Shown: one piece after another, positions 31,781 to 40,950 of the stretch
Layout: each line of letters begins with the position of its first letter
Position numbering within the stretch: the stretch's first letter is position 1
Assembly: GCA_905214325.1 (NCBI GenBank)
Contig: CAJMLT010000010.1
Location: 1 to 44,864, forward strand
Length of the DNA: 44,864 bases
From: an uncultured bacterium
GTDB lineage: Bacteria > Actinomycetota > Coriobacteriia > Coriobacteriales > Eggerthellaceae
Direction of reading: 5' to 3'
The notes under the pieces: generated by a model
What the model was told of the DNA's origin: nothing
Databases searched by the model: none
Seen by the model: the letters and a program-made list of their open reading frames with translations, nothing else
Program-made: the position numbers and the translations under genes

Positions 31781-33853
31781 ATGCTGAGTGCCGTCCTCGT
31801 CATAATCGCCGTTCTTGTGGTGCTGGGTATCGTCGGCATCATCCTGTTTCGGGTGCGCGCCGATTCGACGCGGGTTAAATCCCGCAAGAAGATGGGAGTG
31901 CATTCCATCTCGTCGGTGGGCGTTGCCGCTGAAACCCCGCATGTGACCACGGGCGGTGGTGGCGCCTATGCGTCATCGGGTGGAGGTATGTCCAAATCGG
32001 CCCGCGATGGCTTGAAGTCGCGTTTCGTCGCCATCGGCGTATTGGTTGCGGCGGTATTCGGATCACTGGCTGCGAAACTTTTCAGCATGCAGGTCATCAG
32101 CAGCAGCGAGTATCAGGCTGAAGCCGAGAAGAATCTCTATACAACGGTTGCCACCCCTGCTCCGCGTGGTGTCGTCTACGATACCGATGGGGTCGCGCTT
32201 ATCACCAACCGTCAGGTGCTGACGGTATTGGCCGATGCCGATGTCGCTTCCAACCATGATGTCATTTTGCGCCTGTCCGCCCTTCTCGGAGTGCCATATA
32301 ACGTGGTCAAGAACCGCATCATGGATTCCTCGTCGGGTGCGCAGAGCCAGCGTGTCGTCGCCAGTGATGTCAAGTTGCGCGATGTGGCCTACATCTCGGA
32401 ACACTCCGATGCGTTTCCCGGTATCACCACGCAGATGCGTACCACGCGCTCTTACCCCTACGGAGCCTTAGCCGCTCACCTTCTCGGTTATACGGGAACG
32501 GCTTCCGAATCCGATCTGGCCAACGTAGCCGAAGGTCGCGTCATCGAAAGCGGTGATGCGGTGGGTAAAAGCGGCATCGAACAGTCCTACGACGATCTCA
32601 TTTCCGGCGATCATGGTCAGCGTGTGTTGATCATCGACGCGTCAGGTGTTGTGCAACAGGTGGTGAGCGAGGTGGATCCCACCAAAGGCAACGATGTCTA
32701 CCTGACCATCAGTGCCCAGGTGCAGCATGCTGCAGATGTCGCTCTCAAGGAATTGGTTTCGGGTGCTTCCACCGCTACGGCCGCATCGTTGGTTTGCTTC
32801 GATGTGCAGACCGGCGGCATCGTCGCCCTTTCCAATTACCCCACCTACGAACCCGAACACTTCATCGGGGGTATCTCCCAAGACGTATGGAACGCGTATC
32901 AAACGGAGGAATCACATTATCCTCTCATGAACCGGGCAATCGCGGGTACGTATCCGGCGGCTTCGTGCTTCAAGGCCTTTACGGGTCTGGCCGGTTTGAC
33001 CTACGGTTTCGCCGATTCGTCTCGGACGTGGAACTGTGAGGGAACGTGGACGGGCTTCGGTGAAGAATACCCTCAGAAGTGTTGGAATCATTCGGGTCAC
33101 GGCACGTTGGGGTTCAGAGAGGGTATCGTCGTTTCCTGTGACGTCGTGTTTTACGAGATCGCACGTGATTTCTACAACGCCCGTCAGTCCATCGGCGAAT
33201 CGGCCATGCAGGACTTCCTCACCGAATTCGGGTACTCCTCGGCCACGGGCATCGATTTGAGCGGAGAGGCAAAAGGTCGCATTCCCACGCCGGCATGGAA
33301 GGCCGAATACTTTCGAGATGTACCCGAAGAAGCCCAGTGGCTTCCCGGTGATATTTCCAACATGGTCATCGGTCAGGGTTACGTTCTCGTGACCCCCTTA
33401 CAGGTTGCACGGGCCTACGGTGCCATTGCGACGGGTAAGCTGATGAAGCCCCATCTTCTCAAGGAGGTGCGCAATTCTTCGGGTGATGTCGTTTTGAAGT
33501 TCGACCCGGTCGAAGATAGTGCTCCTGCCGTCGATGAGGCGAACTACCGTATCGTACGTGATGCGCTCAACGGTGTAGCCACGGAAAACTCCGATGTGGC
33601 CGGGGACTTCGGTGGTCTGGGATTTTCCGCGGCTGCCAAGACGGGTACCGCAGAGGTTGCCGGCAAGGAGGACTTCGCTTGGTTCGCCTGTTACGCCCCG
33701 TACGAGAATCCGCGTTACTCGTTGGCCATCTGCGTCGAAGAAGGTGGCTCCGGCGGTTCGGTTGCGTCTCCTATTGCCGCTCGGGTTATGCAGGTCGCCA
33801 TGGAGCACCTCGACGGAGGATCGCCCGAGACCGTTACCAAATTGAGCGTCTAG
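31781..33853 (+). CDS. mrdA: Penicillin-binding protein 2 (elongation transpeptidase)
   Basis: A 690-residue class B penicillin-binding protein that cross-links peptidoglycan during elongation. After a pedestal domain the transpeptidase domain shows the active serine in AASCFKAF (S395, K398), the second motif VSCDVVFYE (SxD, as in other PBP2 proteins) near 452, and AKTGTAEV near 620. It has two hydrophobic segments, residues 1-25 and about 82-105, where most PBP2 have one; a glycine-rich linker lies between. The ATG at 31781 is 12 bases after mreD with a weak TAAGG. A later ATG at 31988 would give the usual single-helix form, but its ribosome site is too close. Confidence 0.9.
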   Translation: MLSAVLVIIAVLVVLGIVGIILFRVRADSTRVKSRKKMGVHSISSVGVAAETPHVTTGGGGAYASSGGGMSKSARDGLKSRFVAIGVLVAAVFGSLAAKLFSMQVISSSEYQAEAEKNLYTTVATPAPRGVVYDTDGVALITNRQVLTVLADADVASNHDVILRLSALLGVPYNVVKNRIMDSSSGAQSQRVVASDVKLRDVAYISEHSDAFPGITTQMRTTRSYPYGALAAHLLGYTGTASESDLANVAEGRVIESGDAVGKSGIEQSYDDLISGDHGQRVLIIDASGVVQQVVSEVDPTKGNDVYLTISAQVQHAADVALKELVSGASTATAASLVCFDVQTGGIVALSNYPTYEPEHFIGGISQDVWNAYQTEESHYPLMNRAIAGTYPAASCFKAFTGLAGLTYGFADSSRTWNCEGTWTGFGEEYPQKCWNHSGHGTLGFREGIVVSCDVVFYEIARDFYNARQSIGESAMQDFLTEFGYSSATGIDLSGEAKGRIPTPAWKAEYFRDVPEEAQWLPGDISNMVIGQGYVLVTPLQVARAYGAIATGKLMKPHLLKEVRNSSGDVVLKFDPVEDSAPAVDEANYRIVRDALNGVATENSDVAGDFGGLGFSAAAKTGTAEVAGKEDFAWFACYAPYENPRYSLAICVEEGGSGGSVASPIAARVMQVAMEHLDGGSPETVTKLSV

Positions 33854-33866
33854 GAAGGAGGTCGTG

Positions 33867-35054
33867 ATGGCACAGCAGATGCACGAGATAGATTCGGTTC
33901 AACCACGTGACCCCAACATAGCGAAGGCTTTCAAGCCCCGCCGCTTCAAATACGTCAACATTCCCTTCATCGCCATCGTGGCCTGCTTGGTCACCCTCGG
34001 CCTGATCGTTCAGTTCTCCGCCACGTCCGCCGACTCCGACTACAATTTCATGAAGCAGGCGCTCGGTGTGGCCGTCGGCATCGTCTTGTTCGTCATCATC
34101 ACCCGCTTTGACTACCATGCTCTTTCGGGTCTGACGATGGTTTTCCTTGTCATCAACGTGGTACTGCTCCTTTCCCCGCACCTTCCCATCATCGGTAGTG
34201 AGGTCAAGGGCGCCACATCATGGGTGAAGTTGTTCGGCACCAGTCTACAGCCGGGGGAATTCGCTAAGATTACCGTCGTCTTGCTGGCTGCCAGCGTGAT
34301 GGCGCGTTATGGGGGTCGCCTCGATGACCTGCGTGAATACCTGAAGGTGCTTGCCATCTTGGCGGTGCCTTTCATCTGTGTCATGACCCAGCCCGACACG
34401 GGAACGGGTATGGTCTATCTCGCCATCGCGGCTTTCGCCCTCGTTGCCGGTGGGGCAAATTGGAAGTTCATCGTCGGTACGGTGGCGGTGATCGCCGTTT
34501 TGGTCGTGGGCATTTTCGTACTGGATCCCGTTATCGACGGAATCGTCGGTTCGGACGTGTTGCTCAAGGAATATCAGCGCTCTCGTCTGCTGGTGTTCAT
34601 GGATTCCAGCTATGACTTGAGTGGGGATGGCTACAACCTTCAGCAAGCCAAGATCGCCATCGGATCGGGCGGCCTGCTGGGTAAGGGTTTCATGCAGGCG
34701 ACCCAGTCGTCTCTGGGGTTTCTGCCCGAAGCACCCACCGACTTCGTTTTCTGTGTGTTCGCGGAGGAATTCGGATTCGTCGGTGCCGTCGTCTTGCTGG
34801 CTCTGTATGTGGCGCTCATCGTCATGGCTCTGCGTACCGCCCGACAGGCCAACGATCTGTTCGGAACCCTGATCGTCGTCTGTATCGTCGGCATGTGGCT
34901 GTTTCAGATACTCGAGAACATCGGTATGACCTGTGGCCTCATGCCCATCACCGGTATCCCTCTTCCTTTTATGAGTTACGGATCTTCGTTCATGCTGGTA
35001 AACTTTGTGATGTTGGGGCTTATCAGTTCGGTTTGGGTGCACAATGGTCGTTAG
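33867..35054 (+). CDS. rodA: RodA-type peptidoglycan glycosyltransferase (SEDS)
   Basis: A 395-residue membrane protein with about ten helices. SEDS landmarks include GATSWVKLFGTSLQPGEFAK, QPDTGTGMVYL (with the catalytic-site aspartate), a large loop YQRSRLLVFMD.....GYNLQQAKIAIGSGG, LPEAPTDFVF and PFMSYGSSFMLVNF near the end. It polymerises glycan strands in partnership with PBP2, whose gene is 13 bases upstream. The ATG at 33867 is five bases after AAGGAGG; the GTG directly before it is too close. About 30 polar residues precede the first helix. Confidence 0.95.
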   Translation: MAQQMHEIDSVQPRDPNIAKAFKPRRFKYVNIPFIAIVACLVTLGLIVQFSATSADSDYNFMKQALGVAVGIVLFVIITRFDYHALSGLTMVFLVINVVLLLSPHLPIIGSEVKGATSWVKLFGTSLQPGEFAKITVVLLAASVMARYGGRLDDLREYLKVLAILAVPFICVMTQPDTGTGMVYLAIAAFALVAGGANWKFIVGTVAVIAVLVVGIFVLDPVIDGIVGSDVLLKEYQRSRLLVFMDSSYDLSGDGYNLQQAKIAIGSGGLLGKGFMQATQSSLGFLPEAPTDFVFCVFAEEFGFVGAVVLLALYVALIVMALRTARQANDLFGTLIVVCIVGMWLFQILENIGMTCGLMPITGIPLPFMSYGSSFMLVNFVMLGLISSVWVHNGR

Positions 35055-35070
35055 GACCGAAGGGGGAGTT

Positions 35071-36132
35071 ATGAAGAATTCCATAGATATCACCGCTTTA
35101 CTGTCTGCGGCGATCGATATCGAGAAAGCACGTAAGACATCGGTATCGGTAAGCGTCATCGTCGATGAGACGGCGACACCGGAATTCCAGGTGTTCGTTC
35201 GAGCCGGGTTCAACAGCGACTCGATCAACTCCCGTGTAATGGTGAGCTATTTCCCCACACAGACACCCGATACCACCGTTTCAAGCGATGTCGTGGTCAT
35301 TGCGGCGGGAAAAAGTGATCTCGTCGGGCATATCGCCGCCGAGTTCCGCAGCAACGGTGCGCCGGTTCTGGTGGTTGCCGAATCGGGGGCCGATGTGATG
35401 GAGAGAGCGGAGAAAAGCGGGTATGCGCTCCCTCGCGAAGATGTGGTATCGCCCAAGATAGGACAGCCCTTCGATGAGGACATCAAGGGTTCCTTGGCCG
35501 ATGATATCGGATCATGGATAGTCGCCTCCTCCCATGAGAAACGCCTCGCCTTCTCCATCGCCTATCCGTTCGTGCGTCGTCCGCTCGCTTATGATGCCAT
35601 CAACGCCACCGCCATCCAGAATGCCGGTGTCGGCTTGCTCGTGTTCATTCCCGGGGCGGACATGCCGGTCATGACGCTCAATCAGGCCAAGATGGTCTTG
35701 CAGATCGCCGCCGCTTACGGTCAGCCTCTCGGCGTTGATCGTATCAAGGAGCTGGCGGCGGTGTTGGGCGGCGCACTCTTCTTCCGGGGTGTTTCGCGTC
35801 AGGCCGCCGCGTTCGTCCCCGCTTTGGGTTGGGCTATCAAGGCGGGCATGGGATATGCGGGTACGCTCGCCATCGGACATGCGGCGCTTGAGTATTTCGA
35901 AAACGGAGGGAATATCGCCGGCTTGGCCTCGGTCGTGGGCAAGACCAAGGATTCGGCTTTTCGAGCCGCATCGTACGTCAAAGGACAGCCCCTTTGCCGC
36001 TCCGTCGCCGATTTCGCCGCCCCCAAGGTGAAGAACCTCGCTCGTGGTTTGGTCTCTCAGGCTGCGCCGATAGCGCAGAGTGCGGCCCGCTCGGCTGTTT
36101 CTTCGGTTGGCTTCAAAGGGGTTCACAAGTAG
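35071..36132 (+). CDS. DUF697 (YcjF-like) protein in the rod operon
   Basis: A 353-residue protein. The back half (about 195-285) fits DUF697: FIPGADMPVMTLNQAKMVLQIAAAYG, then VLGGALFFRGVSRQAAAFVP and AIKAGMGYAGTLAIG, with hydrophobic stretches that could enter or touch the membrane. DUF697 is often fused to a GTPase; here the front ~150 residues look like a Rossmann or GTPase-like beta-alpha fold (VVVIAAGKSDLVGHI) with no GxxxxGK[ST] loop. The ATG at 35071 follows AGGGGGAG; it lies 16 bases after rodA. A role with the elongation machinery is suggested only by position. Confidence 0.7.
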   Translation: MKNSIDITALLSAAIDIEKARKTSVSVSVIVDETATPEFQVFVRAGFNSDSINSRVMVSYFPTQTPDTTVSSDVVVIAAGKSDLVGHIAAEFRSNGAPVLVVAESGADVMERAEKSGYALPREDVVSPKIGQPFDEDIKGSLADDIGSWIVASSHEKRLAFSIAYPFVRRPLAYDAINATAIQNAGVGLLVFIPGADMPVMTLNQAKMVLQIAAAYGQPLGVDRIKELAAVLGGALFFRGVSRQAAAFVPALGWAIKAGMGYAGTLAIGHAALEYFENGGNIAGLASVVGKTKDSAFRAASYVKGQPLCRSVADFAAPKVKNLARGLVSQAAPIAQSAARSAVSSVGFKGVHK

Positions 36133-36216
36133 GGCGTTTCCCTTGTCTTTTGTAGCGTGGGGAAGGCGGTGTTGTAAGGGGATTGAAAAATTCGCAAACA
36201 TTTTTTCGATTTGTGC

Positions 36217-36245
36217 TTGCATGGATTTCTTTTTCTCGGTACAAT
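36217..36245 (+). promoter_or_regulatory. Promoter of tRNA-Asp
   Basis: TTGCAT at 36217-36222 and TACAAT at 36240-36245 have a 17-base spacer and lie about 20 bases before the tRNA. Confidence 0.8.
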
Positions 36246-36265
36246 TGCCAACGCTGCTACAGCAC

Positions 36266-36342
<77 letters not shown>

Positions 36343-36352
36343 CATAAAGATC

Positions 36353-36383
36353 AGGAAGCCGTTTCAAGGCTTCTTTCTTTTTT
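36353..36383 (+). terminator. Rho-independent terminator after tRNA-Asp
   Basis: AGGAAGCC (36353-36360) pairs with GGCTTCTT (36368-36375) over 8 bp with one G-T, around a 7-base loop. The T-rich tail TCTTTTTT follows. Confidence 0.85.
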
Positions 36384-36489
36384 CGGCCCGAAAAGATCAT
36401 GGTGACGCTTTGAATGTTCTTTTCGCTATCCGTTCGTTTGTCGGATGGTCGGGTGCTCAAGGAAAAAGGCGAGGGAATTCGAGGTCGGT

Positions 36490-38262
36490 GTGATACAACT
36501 CTTCAGACGGTTTCTCAAGCCTTTCGCCCTCCTCGTCATCGCAGCTTGCGCCTTCACGTTCTTTCAGGTCCTCGCTGAACTTCAGCTTCCTCACATCATG
36601 AGCGCCATCGTCGATGAGGGCATCTACAACCGTGATATGGGATATGTCATCGGCCGCGGCATCGAGATGTTGGCATGGGCGGTTGCTTCGCTTGTCTGCG
36701 TGGTCGTGGCGGCGTTGTGCGCCGCACGTGCGGCCATGGGTTTCGGGCGGGATATTCGCTCGGCCCTTTTTTCCCGGGTGGAACATTATTCCCTGTTCGA
36801 GTTCAACGCCTTCGGAACCAGCACGCTCATCACGCGCAACACCAACGACGTGCAGCAGCTCGAGCGCTTCGTTCAGATGCTGATGACGATGGCCGTCATG
36901 ACGCCTGCTATGTTCATCGGGGCGATCGTCATGGCGTTCACCACCAATGCCGAAATGGCTTCCCTTATCTTCTTCGTCATCCCGCTTCTCGTCATCGTCG
37001 TCGTTGTGTTCCTGCGTAAAGGCATGCCGCTTCTCCGTTCGCTTCAGAGCCGCATAGACGACGTCAACCGTATCATGCGCGAAGGATTGCAGGGGGTGCG
37101 CGTTATCCGCGCCTACAACAAGCAGGATTACGAACAGAAGCGTTTTTCGAAGGCCAACCGCGGCCTATCCGAAACATATGTCAAGGTGGGTCGTCTCATG
37201 GGGGCGCTCATGCCCGTCATGATGCTCATTCTCAATGCGACCATCGTGGGTATCTATTATTTCGGTGCCGGAGCCATCGACAAAGGCGATCTGAGCGCCG
37301 GAGAGATCATGGCGCTCGTTCAGTACGTCACCCTCATCCTCATGTCGCTCATGATGGTGTCCATGGTCTTCGCCCTCATGCCCCGTACGCTTGCGGCATG
37401 TGAACGTATTTTGGAAGTGCTCGATACATCATCGAGTATCCGCGACGATGGCACGCAATTCCCTCGGTCGTCGTCGACCGCTCCGCTTCTTGAAATGAAG
37501 GATGTGAGTTTCTGCTTCGCGCAGGCTCAGAAGCCCTCCATCTCGAACGTGTCGTTTTCGCTTCCCCATACAGCGGGTATCGCCATGATAGGACCGACGG
37601 GTTCGGGTAAGACGACCATCATCAATCTGATGATCCGCCTGTGTGAGGCTACCGAAGGGGCGGTGTTCTTCAACGGGGTTGACGTGCGTGATATCCCTTC
37701 CAAGGACCTGCGCGAGCATGTGTCCTACGTACCCCAGAAGGCAACGCTGTTCTCGGGAACCCTGGCGGAGAATCTGCGCTTCGGCAACCCCGACGCAGAC
37801 GATGAACGTCTTTGGTGGGCGCTCGAGTGTGCTCAGGCTCGTGAATTCGTGGAATCCTTCGACGAGGGTCTCGACTACCGCATCGCCCAAGGTGGAGAGA
37901 ATCTTTCCGGTGGCCAGCGTCAGCGCCTCGCCATCGCCCGTGCTTTGGTGAGGGATGCCGATCTTTTCATCTTCGACGATTCCTTCTCGGCTCTCGACTT
38001 CAAGACCGACTCTCTGGTGCGTCAGGGGATTCGTCGTGCTCTTGCGGATAAATGTGTGTTCATCGTTACGCAAAGGGTAAGTGTCGCCATGGACGCCGAT
38101 GAGGTCATCATGCTCACCGAAGAGGGGAGCATCGATGCGAAGGGATCCCATAGGGACTTGTTCGCCTCCTGTGACGCCTATCGGCAACTCGCCCAGTCCC
38201 AACTCAGCGATGACGAGCTTGCTCAGGTTTTGTCGGAACCCGAATTCGACGAGGAGGTGTAG
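36490..38262 (+). CDS. ABC exporter half-transporter, degenerate-site partner
   Basis: A 590-residue half-transporter with six membrane helices (1-320) and an ATPase domain (about 345-575). Walker A is GPTGSGKTT and the signature LSGGQRQR is intact. Walker B reads FIFDDSFSALD, with aspartate where the catalytic glutamate should be, and the switch histidine is glutamine (IVTQRVS). This is the pattern of the impaired subunit in heterodimeric exporters such as TM287/288 or LmrCD types. The partner follows after three bases. The GTG at 36490 is preceded by GAGG at five bases; no membrane or ATPase feature lies upstream of it. The exported compound (drug, lipid or peptide) is unknown. Confidence 0.88.
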   Translation: MIQLFRRFLKPFALLVIAACAFTFFQVLAELQLPHIMSAIVDEGIYNRDMGYVIGRGIEMLAWAVASLVCVVVAALCAARAAMGFGRDIRSALFSRVEHYSLFEFNAFGTSTLITRNTNDVQQLERFVQMLMTMAVMTPAMFIGAIVMAFTTNAEMASLIFFVIPLLVIVVVVFLRKGMPLLRSLQSRIDDVNRIMREGLQGVRVIRAYNKQDYEQKRFSKANRGLSETYVKVGRLMGALMPVMMLILNATIVGIYYFGAGAIDKGDLSAGEIMALVQYVTLILMSLMMVSMVFALMPRTLAACERILEVLDTSSSIRDDGTQFPRSSSTAPLLEMKDVSFCFAQAQKPSISNVSFSLPHTAGIAMIGPTGSGKTTIINLMIRLCEATEGAVFFNGVDVRDIPSKDLREHVSYVPQKATLFSGTLAENLRFGNPDADDERLWWALECAQAREFVESFDEGLDYRIAQGGENLSGGQRQRLAIARALVRDADLFIFDDSFSALDFKTDSLVRQGIRRALADKCVFIVTQRVSVAMDADEVIMLTEEGSIDAKGSHRDLFASCDAYRQLAQSQLSDDELAQVLSEPEFDEEV

Positions 38263-38265
38263 GGA

Positions 38266-40152
38266 ATGGCTGCAACGGAAAAGACTTCCGCCGATCGCAC
38301 GAGACGTCCCGGTTTCGGTCATGGTCCCCATGCGGCCACGGCGGGTGATAAGCCCAAGAGCGGAAAAAGAACGCTACTGCGTCTCGTCGCCCGCTTGAAG
38401 CCCTCCATCCCCCTTCTTTTGCTCGTGTTGATATTCACGGTTGCGGGTACCCTTTTCTCAACGGTGTCGCCTTTGGTGCTCGGCGAGGCGACAACGCAGG
38501 TCTACGATGCGTTCGGCCGTGTCCAAGCGGGCACCGGCGGCTTGGATTATCAGGCGCTCTATGCCATCCTCGTCACGTTGTTCATGCTCTACATCGGGTA
38601 TTCGCTTTGTCAGTTCATCTGCCAGTTCATCATGGCGCGGGTAACCCAGAACCTCATCTACGGCATTCGACAGGAAATGAAGGAAAAACTCGACCGTCTT
38701 CCTTTGAGCTACTACGATCGTCGCCCCAAAGGAGAGATACTCTCACGGGTCACCAATGACGTCGATCTTATATCTACCACCCTACAGGAAACCCTGGTTC
38801 AAATCGTTTCAGCCGTTGTCACGTTGGTTTCGGTTGTGGTGTTCATGTTCTCCATTTCGTGGATTCTCACTCTGGTGGCGTTTCTGACCCTGCCGCTTTC
38901 CCTGATATGCACCGTCGGTGTGGCGAAGCGCTCCCAGCGCTATTTCGCCGATCAGCAGCGCTCGCTTGGCAAGCTCAATGCCCATATTGAAGAGATGTAC
39001 GGTGGCTATACGGTCGTCAAGGCGTTTGCACGCGAAGAAAACGCGATCGAGGAATTCTCCAAACGCAACGACGAATACTTTTCCCATGCATGGAAGGCTC
39101 AGTTCCTTTCGGGGGTTATCCGTCCGCTCATGGGCTTCATCGGTAATTTCGGCTACGTGCTGGTCTGTGTCGTCGGGGCGATGCTTTTCGTCAACGGCGG
39201 CATCGCCGCCATCGGCCAGATTCAGGCATTCGTTCAGTACATGCGCCAGTTCACCATGCCCATCACACAGATCGCTTCGATCGCCAACACGATACAGGCG
39301 ACCCTCGCTGCATCCGAGCGCGTGTTCGAATTGCTGGATGCTTCCGAGGTGCGCGAGGTCGACCTCGCGCGGCGCAAGGAGCTCACCGAAGAGTGTCGTG
39401 GTGCGATCACGTTCGATCACGTTCGCTTCGGTTACGATGAAAGCCATCCCGTCATCGGTGATTTCTCCCTCGAAGTGACTCCCGGCCAGATGGTCGCCAT
39501 CGTCGGCCCGACCGGTGCCGGCAAGACGACGCTGGTCAATCTCCTGATGCGTTTCTACGACGTCGATGGCGGGCGAATCCTTCTCGACGGGTGCGACACG
39601 TCTTTGATGGATCGTCACGAGGTGCGCCGTCATTTCGGCATGGTCCTGCAGGACACATGGCTCTTTTCGGGCAGCATACGTGACAACATAGCCTACGGCA
39701 TCGATGATCCCGATGAGGAACAGATTCTCGATGCCGCCCGACGTGCGCGTGCGGACCATTTCATCAACACGCTTCCCGAAGGTTACGACACCCTCATCAA
39801 TGAAGAGGGAACGAATATCTCGCTCGGCCAACGCCAGCTCATCACCATCGCCCGCGCCCTTCTTTCGGATCCCTCCATCCTCATTCTCGACGAGGCGACG
39901 AGCTCCATTGATACGCGTACCGAGCAGTTGGTGCAGCAGGCCATGCGTGATTCCACTCTGGAGCGTACGAGTTTCGTGATTGCCCACCGTTTGAGTACGA
40001 TTCGTCAGGCGGATAGCATCCTTGTTCTGCGCGATGGTGATATAGTGGAGCGGGGAACCCATGAGGAGCTGCTTGCGCTCGATGGGTTCTATGCGGAGTT
40101 GCATAATTCTCAATTTGTTGATTGTATAGACGAACGGGAAGAAGATCGATGA
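38266..40152 (+). CDS. ABC exporter half-transporter, catalytic partner
   Basis: A 628-residue half-transporter: a polar N-terminal extension of about 45 residues, six membrane helices (45-345), and an ATPase domain (370-615). Walker A GPTGAGKTT, Walker B LILDEATSSID with the catalytic glutamate, and the switch histidine in VIAHRLS are canonical. The signature is ISLGQRQ instead of LSGGQ. Pairing with the preceding protein therefore makes one full ATP site and one weak site. GAGGAGG overlaps the end of the first gene and serves the ATG at 38266. It overlaps the HAD gene by four bases. Confidence 0.9.
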   Translation: MAATEKTSADRTRRPGFGHGPHAATAGDKPKSGKRTLLRLVARLKPSIPLLLLVLIFTVAGTLFSTVSPLVLGEATTQVYDAFGRVQAGTGGLDYQALYAILVTLFMLYIGYSLCQFICQFIMARVTQNLIYGIRQEMKEKLDRLPLSYYDRRPKGEILSRVTNDVDLISTTLQETLVQIVSAVVTLVSVVVFMFSISWILTLVAFLTLPLSLICTVGVAKRSQRYFADQQRSLGKLNAHIEEMYGGYTVVKAFAREENAIEEFSKRNDEYFSHAWKAQFLSGVIRPLMGFIGNFGYVLVCVVGAMLFVNGGIAAIGQIQAFVQYMRQFTMPITQIASIANTIQATLAASERVFELLDASEVREVDLARRKELTEECRGAITFDHVRFGYDESHPVIGDFSLEVTPGQMVAIVGPTGAGKTTLVNLLMRFYDVDGGRILLDGCDTSLMDRHEVRRHFGMVLQDTWLFSGSIRDNIAYGIDDPDEEQILDAARRARADHFINTLPEGYDTLINEEGTNISLGQRQLITIARALLSDPSILILDEATSSIDTRTEQLVQQAMRDSTLERTSFVIAHRLSTIRQADSILVLRDGDIVERGTHEELLALDGFYAELHNSQFVDCIDEREEDR

Positions 40153-40838
40153 GCGTTTCCTTACGGGAAAAACCTGTCGAGTTGGTGGTATTTGATTTCG
40201 ACGGCACGTCCATTTCGGGTAATTCTCCCGTTTTATTGGTATATCATCTGTGGCACCATCGCCTTCTGCGTAAAAGCATCATGACGCGCATCGCCTTGTG
40301 GGCGCTTGCCTACAAGTTCCGTCTACCCCAGAACGAGAGCTGGGTACGCGGTTTGGTGTTTTCGGCATTCGAGGGAACACGGAAAGAAGATGCCGATCGT
40401 TTTCTCGGCGAATTTTACCGCGAGAAGATAGCCCACCGCTTCCGCCGCCAGGCCGATGAGGAGATCGCGCGCCATCGGGAAGCCGGGCGTGAGGTTTGGG
40501 CGGTTTCGGCCACGTTCGAACCCATTATCCTCAAGGCCATGGAAGAGCACGCCTATACGCATCAGTTTTCGACACGTATGATGACCGACGAGGAAGGCGC
40601 CTATACGCGCAAGGTAGACGGGTTGCCGGTCGAAGGGGCGGAAAAGATACGCGTCCTCAAAGAATATGCCGACGCCACCTATGGCGCGGGCAATTGGGTG
40701 CTGACCCATGCCTACGGCGATCATCATTCGGATCGTGAACTTCTTTCCGCAGCGGAGCATCCCTGTGCCGTCACGCCCGATCGACCGCTGCGCCGCTTCG
40801 CGAAACGCAAGGGTTGGACCATTCTCGAGTGGGACTAG
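40149..40838 (+). CDS. HAD-IB family phosphatase
   Basis: A 229-residue hydrolase of the phosphoserine-phosphatase-like HAD branch. The nucleophile motif is VVFDFDGTS (DxDxT) near residue 18, motif II lies in VWAVSATFEP near 120, and the metal-binding motif is YGDHHSDRE near 190. A helical cap lies between motifs I and II. Relatives act on phosphoserine or small phospho-lipid head groups; the substrate here is open. The ATG overlaps the stop of the exporter gene (ATGA), so it is translated with the transporter. After its stop a 181-base gap has no gene other than a mini-ORF. Confidence 0.82.
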   Translation: MSVSLREKPVELVVFDFDGTSISGNSPVLLVYHLWHHRLLRKSIMTRIALWALAYKFRLPQNESWVRGLVFSAFEGTRKEDADRFLGEFYREKIAHRFRRQADEEIARHREAGREVWAVSATFEPIILKAMEEHAYTHQFSTRMMTDEEGAYTRKVDGLPVEGAEKIRVLKEYADATYGAGNWVLTHAYGDHHSDRELLSAAEHPCAVTPDRPLRRFAKRKGWTILEWD

Positions 40839-40910
40839 GTTATCCTTATCGTTTCCGTGTTTCCGCTTGACCCTTCGTGGCTCTCTTCGTGTGTACCTCG
40901 CGTCGTCTCT

Positions 40911-40935
40911 GTGAGGTTTTCACGTATAATGGTGA
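40911..40935 (+). promoter_or_regulatory. -10 box flanked by GTGA/TCAC dyads, upstream of the AAA+-like gene
   Basis: A perfect TATAAT lies at 40925-40930 with no good -35. TCAC (40920-40923) and GTGA (40932-40935) form a dyad around it, and another GTGA lies at 40911-40914. This may be an operator for a repressor such as the Rrf2 protein two genes downstream. That link is a guess. Confidence 0.35.
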
Positions 40936-40950
40936 CTTGAGAGGAATCAT

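Noticed and set aside
38809..40113. A 434-codon minus-strand open frame opposite the second ABC exporter gene
   Set aside because: Shadow of a gene with full ABC motifs on the plus strand.
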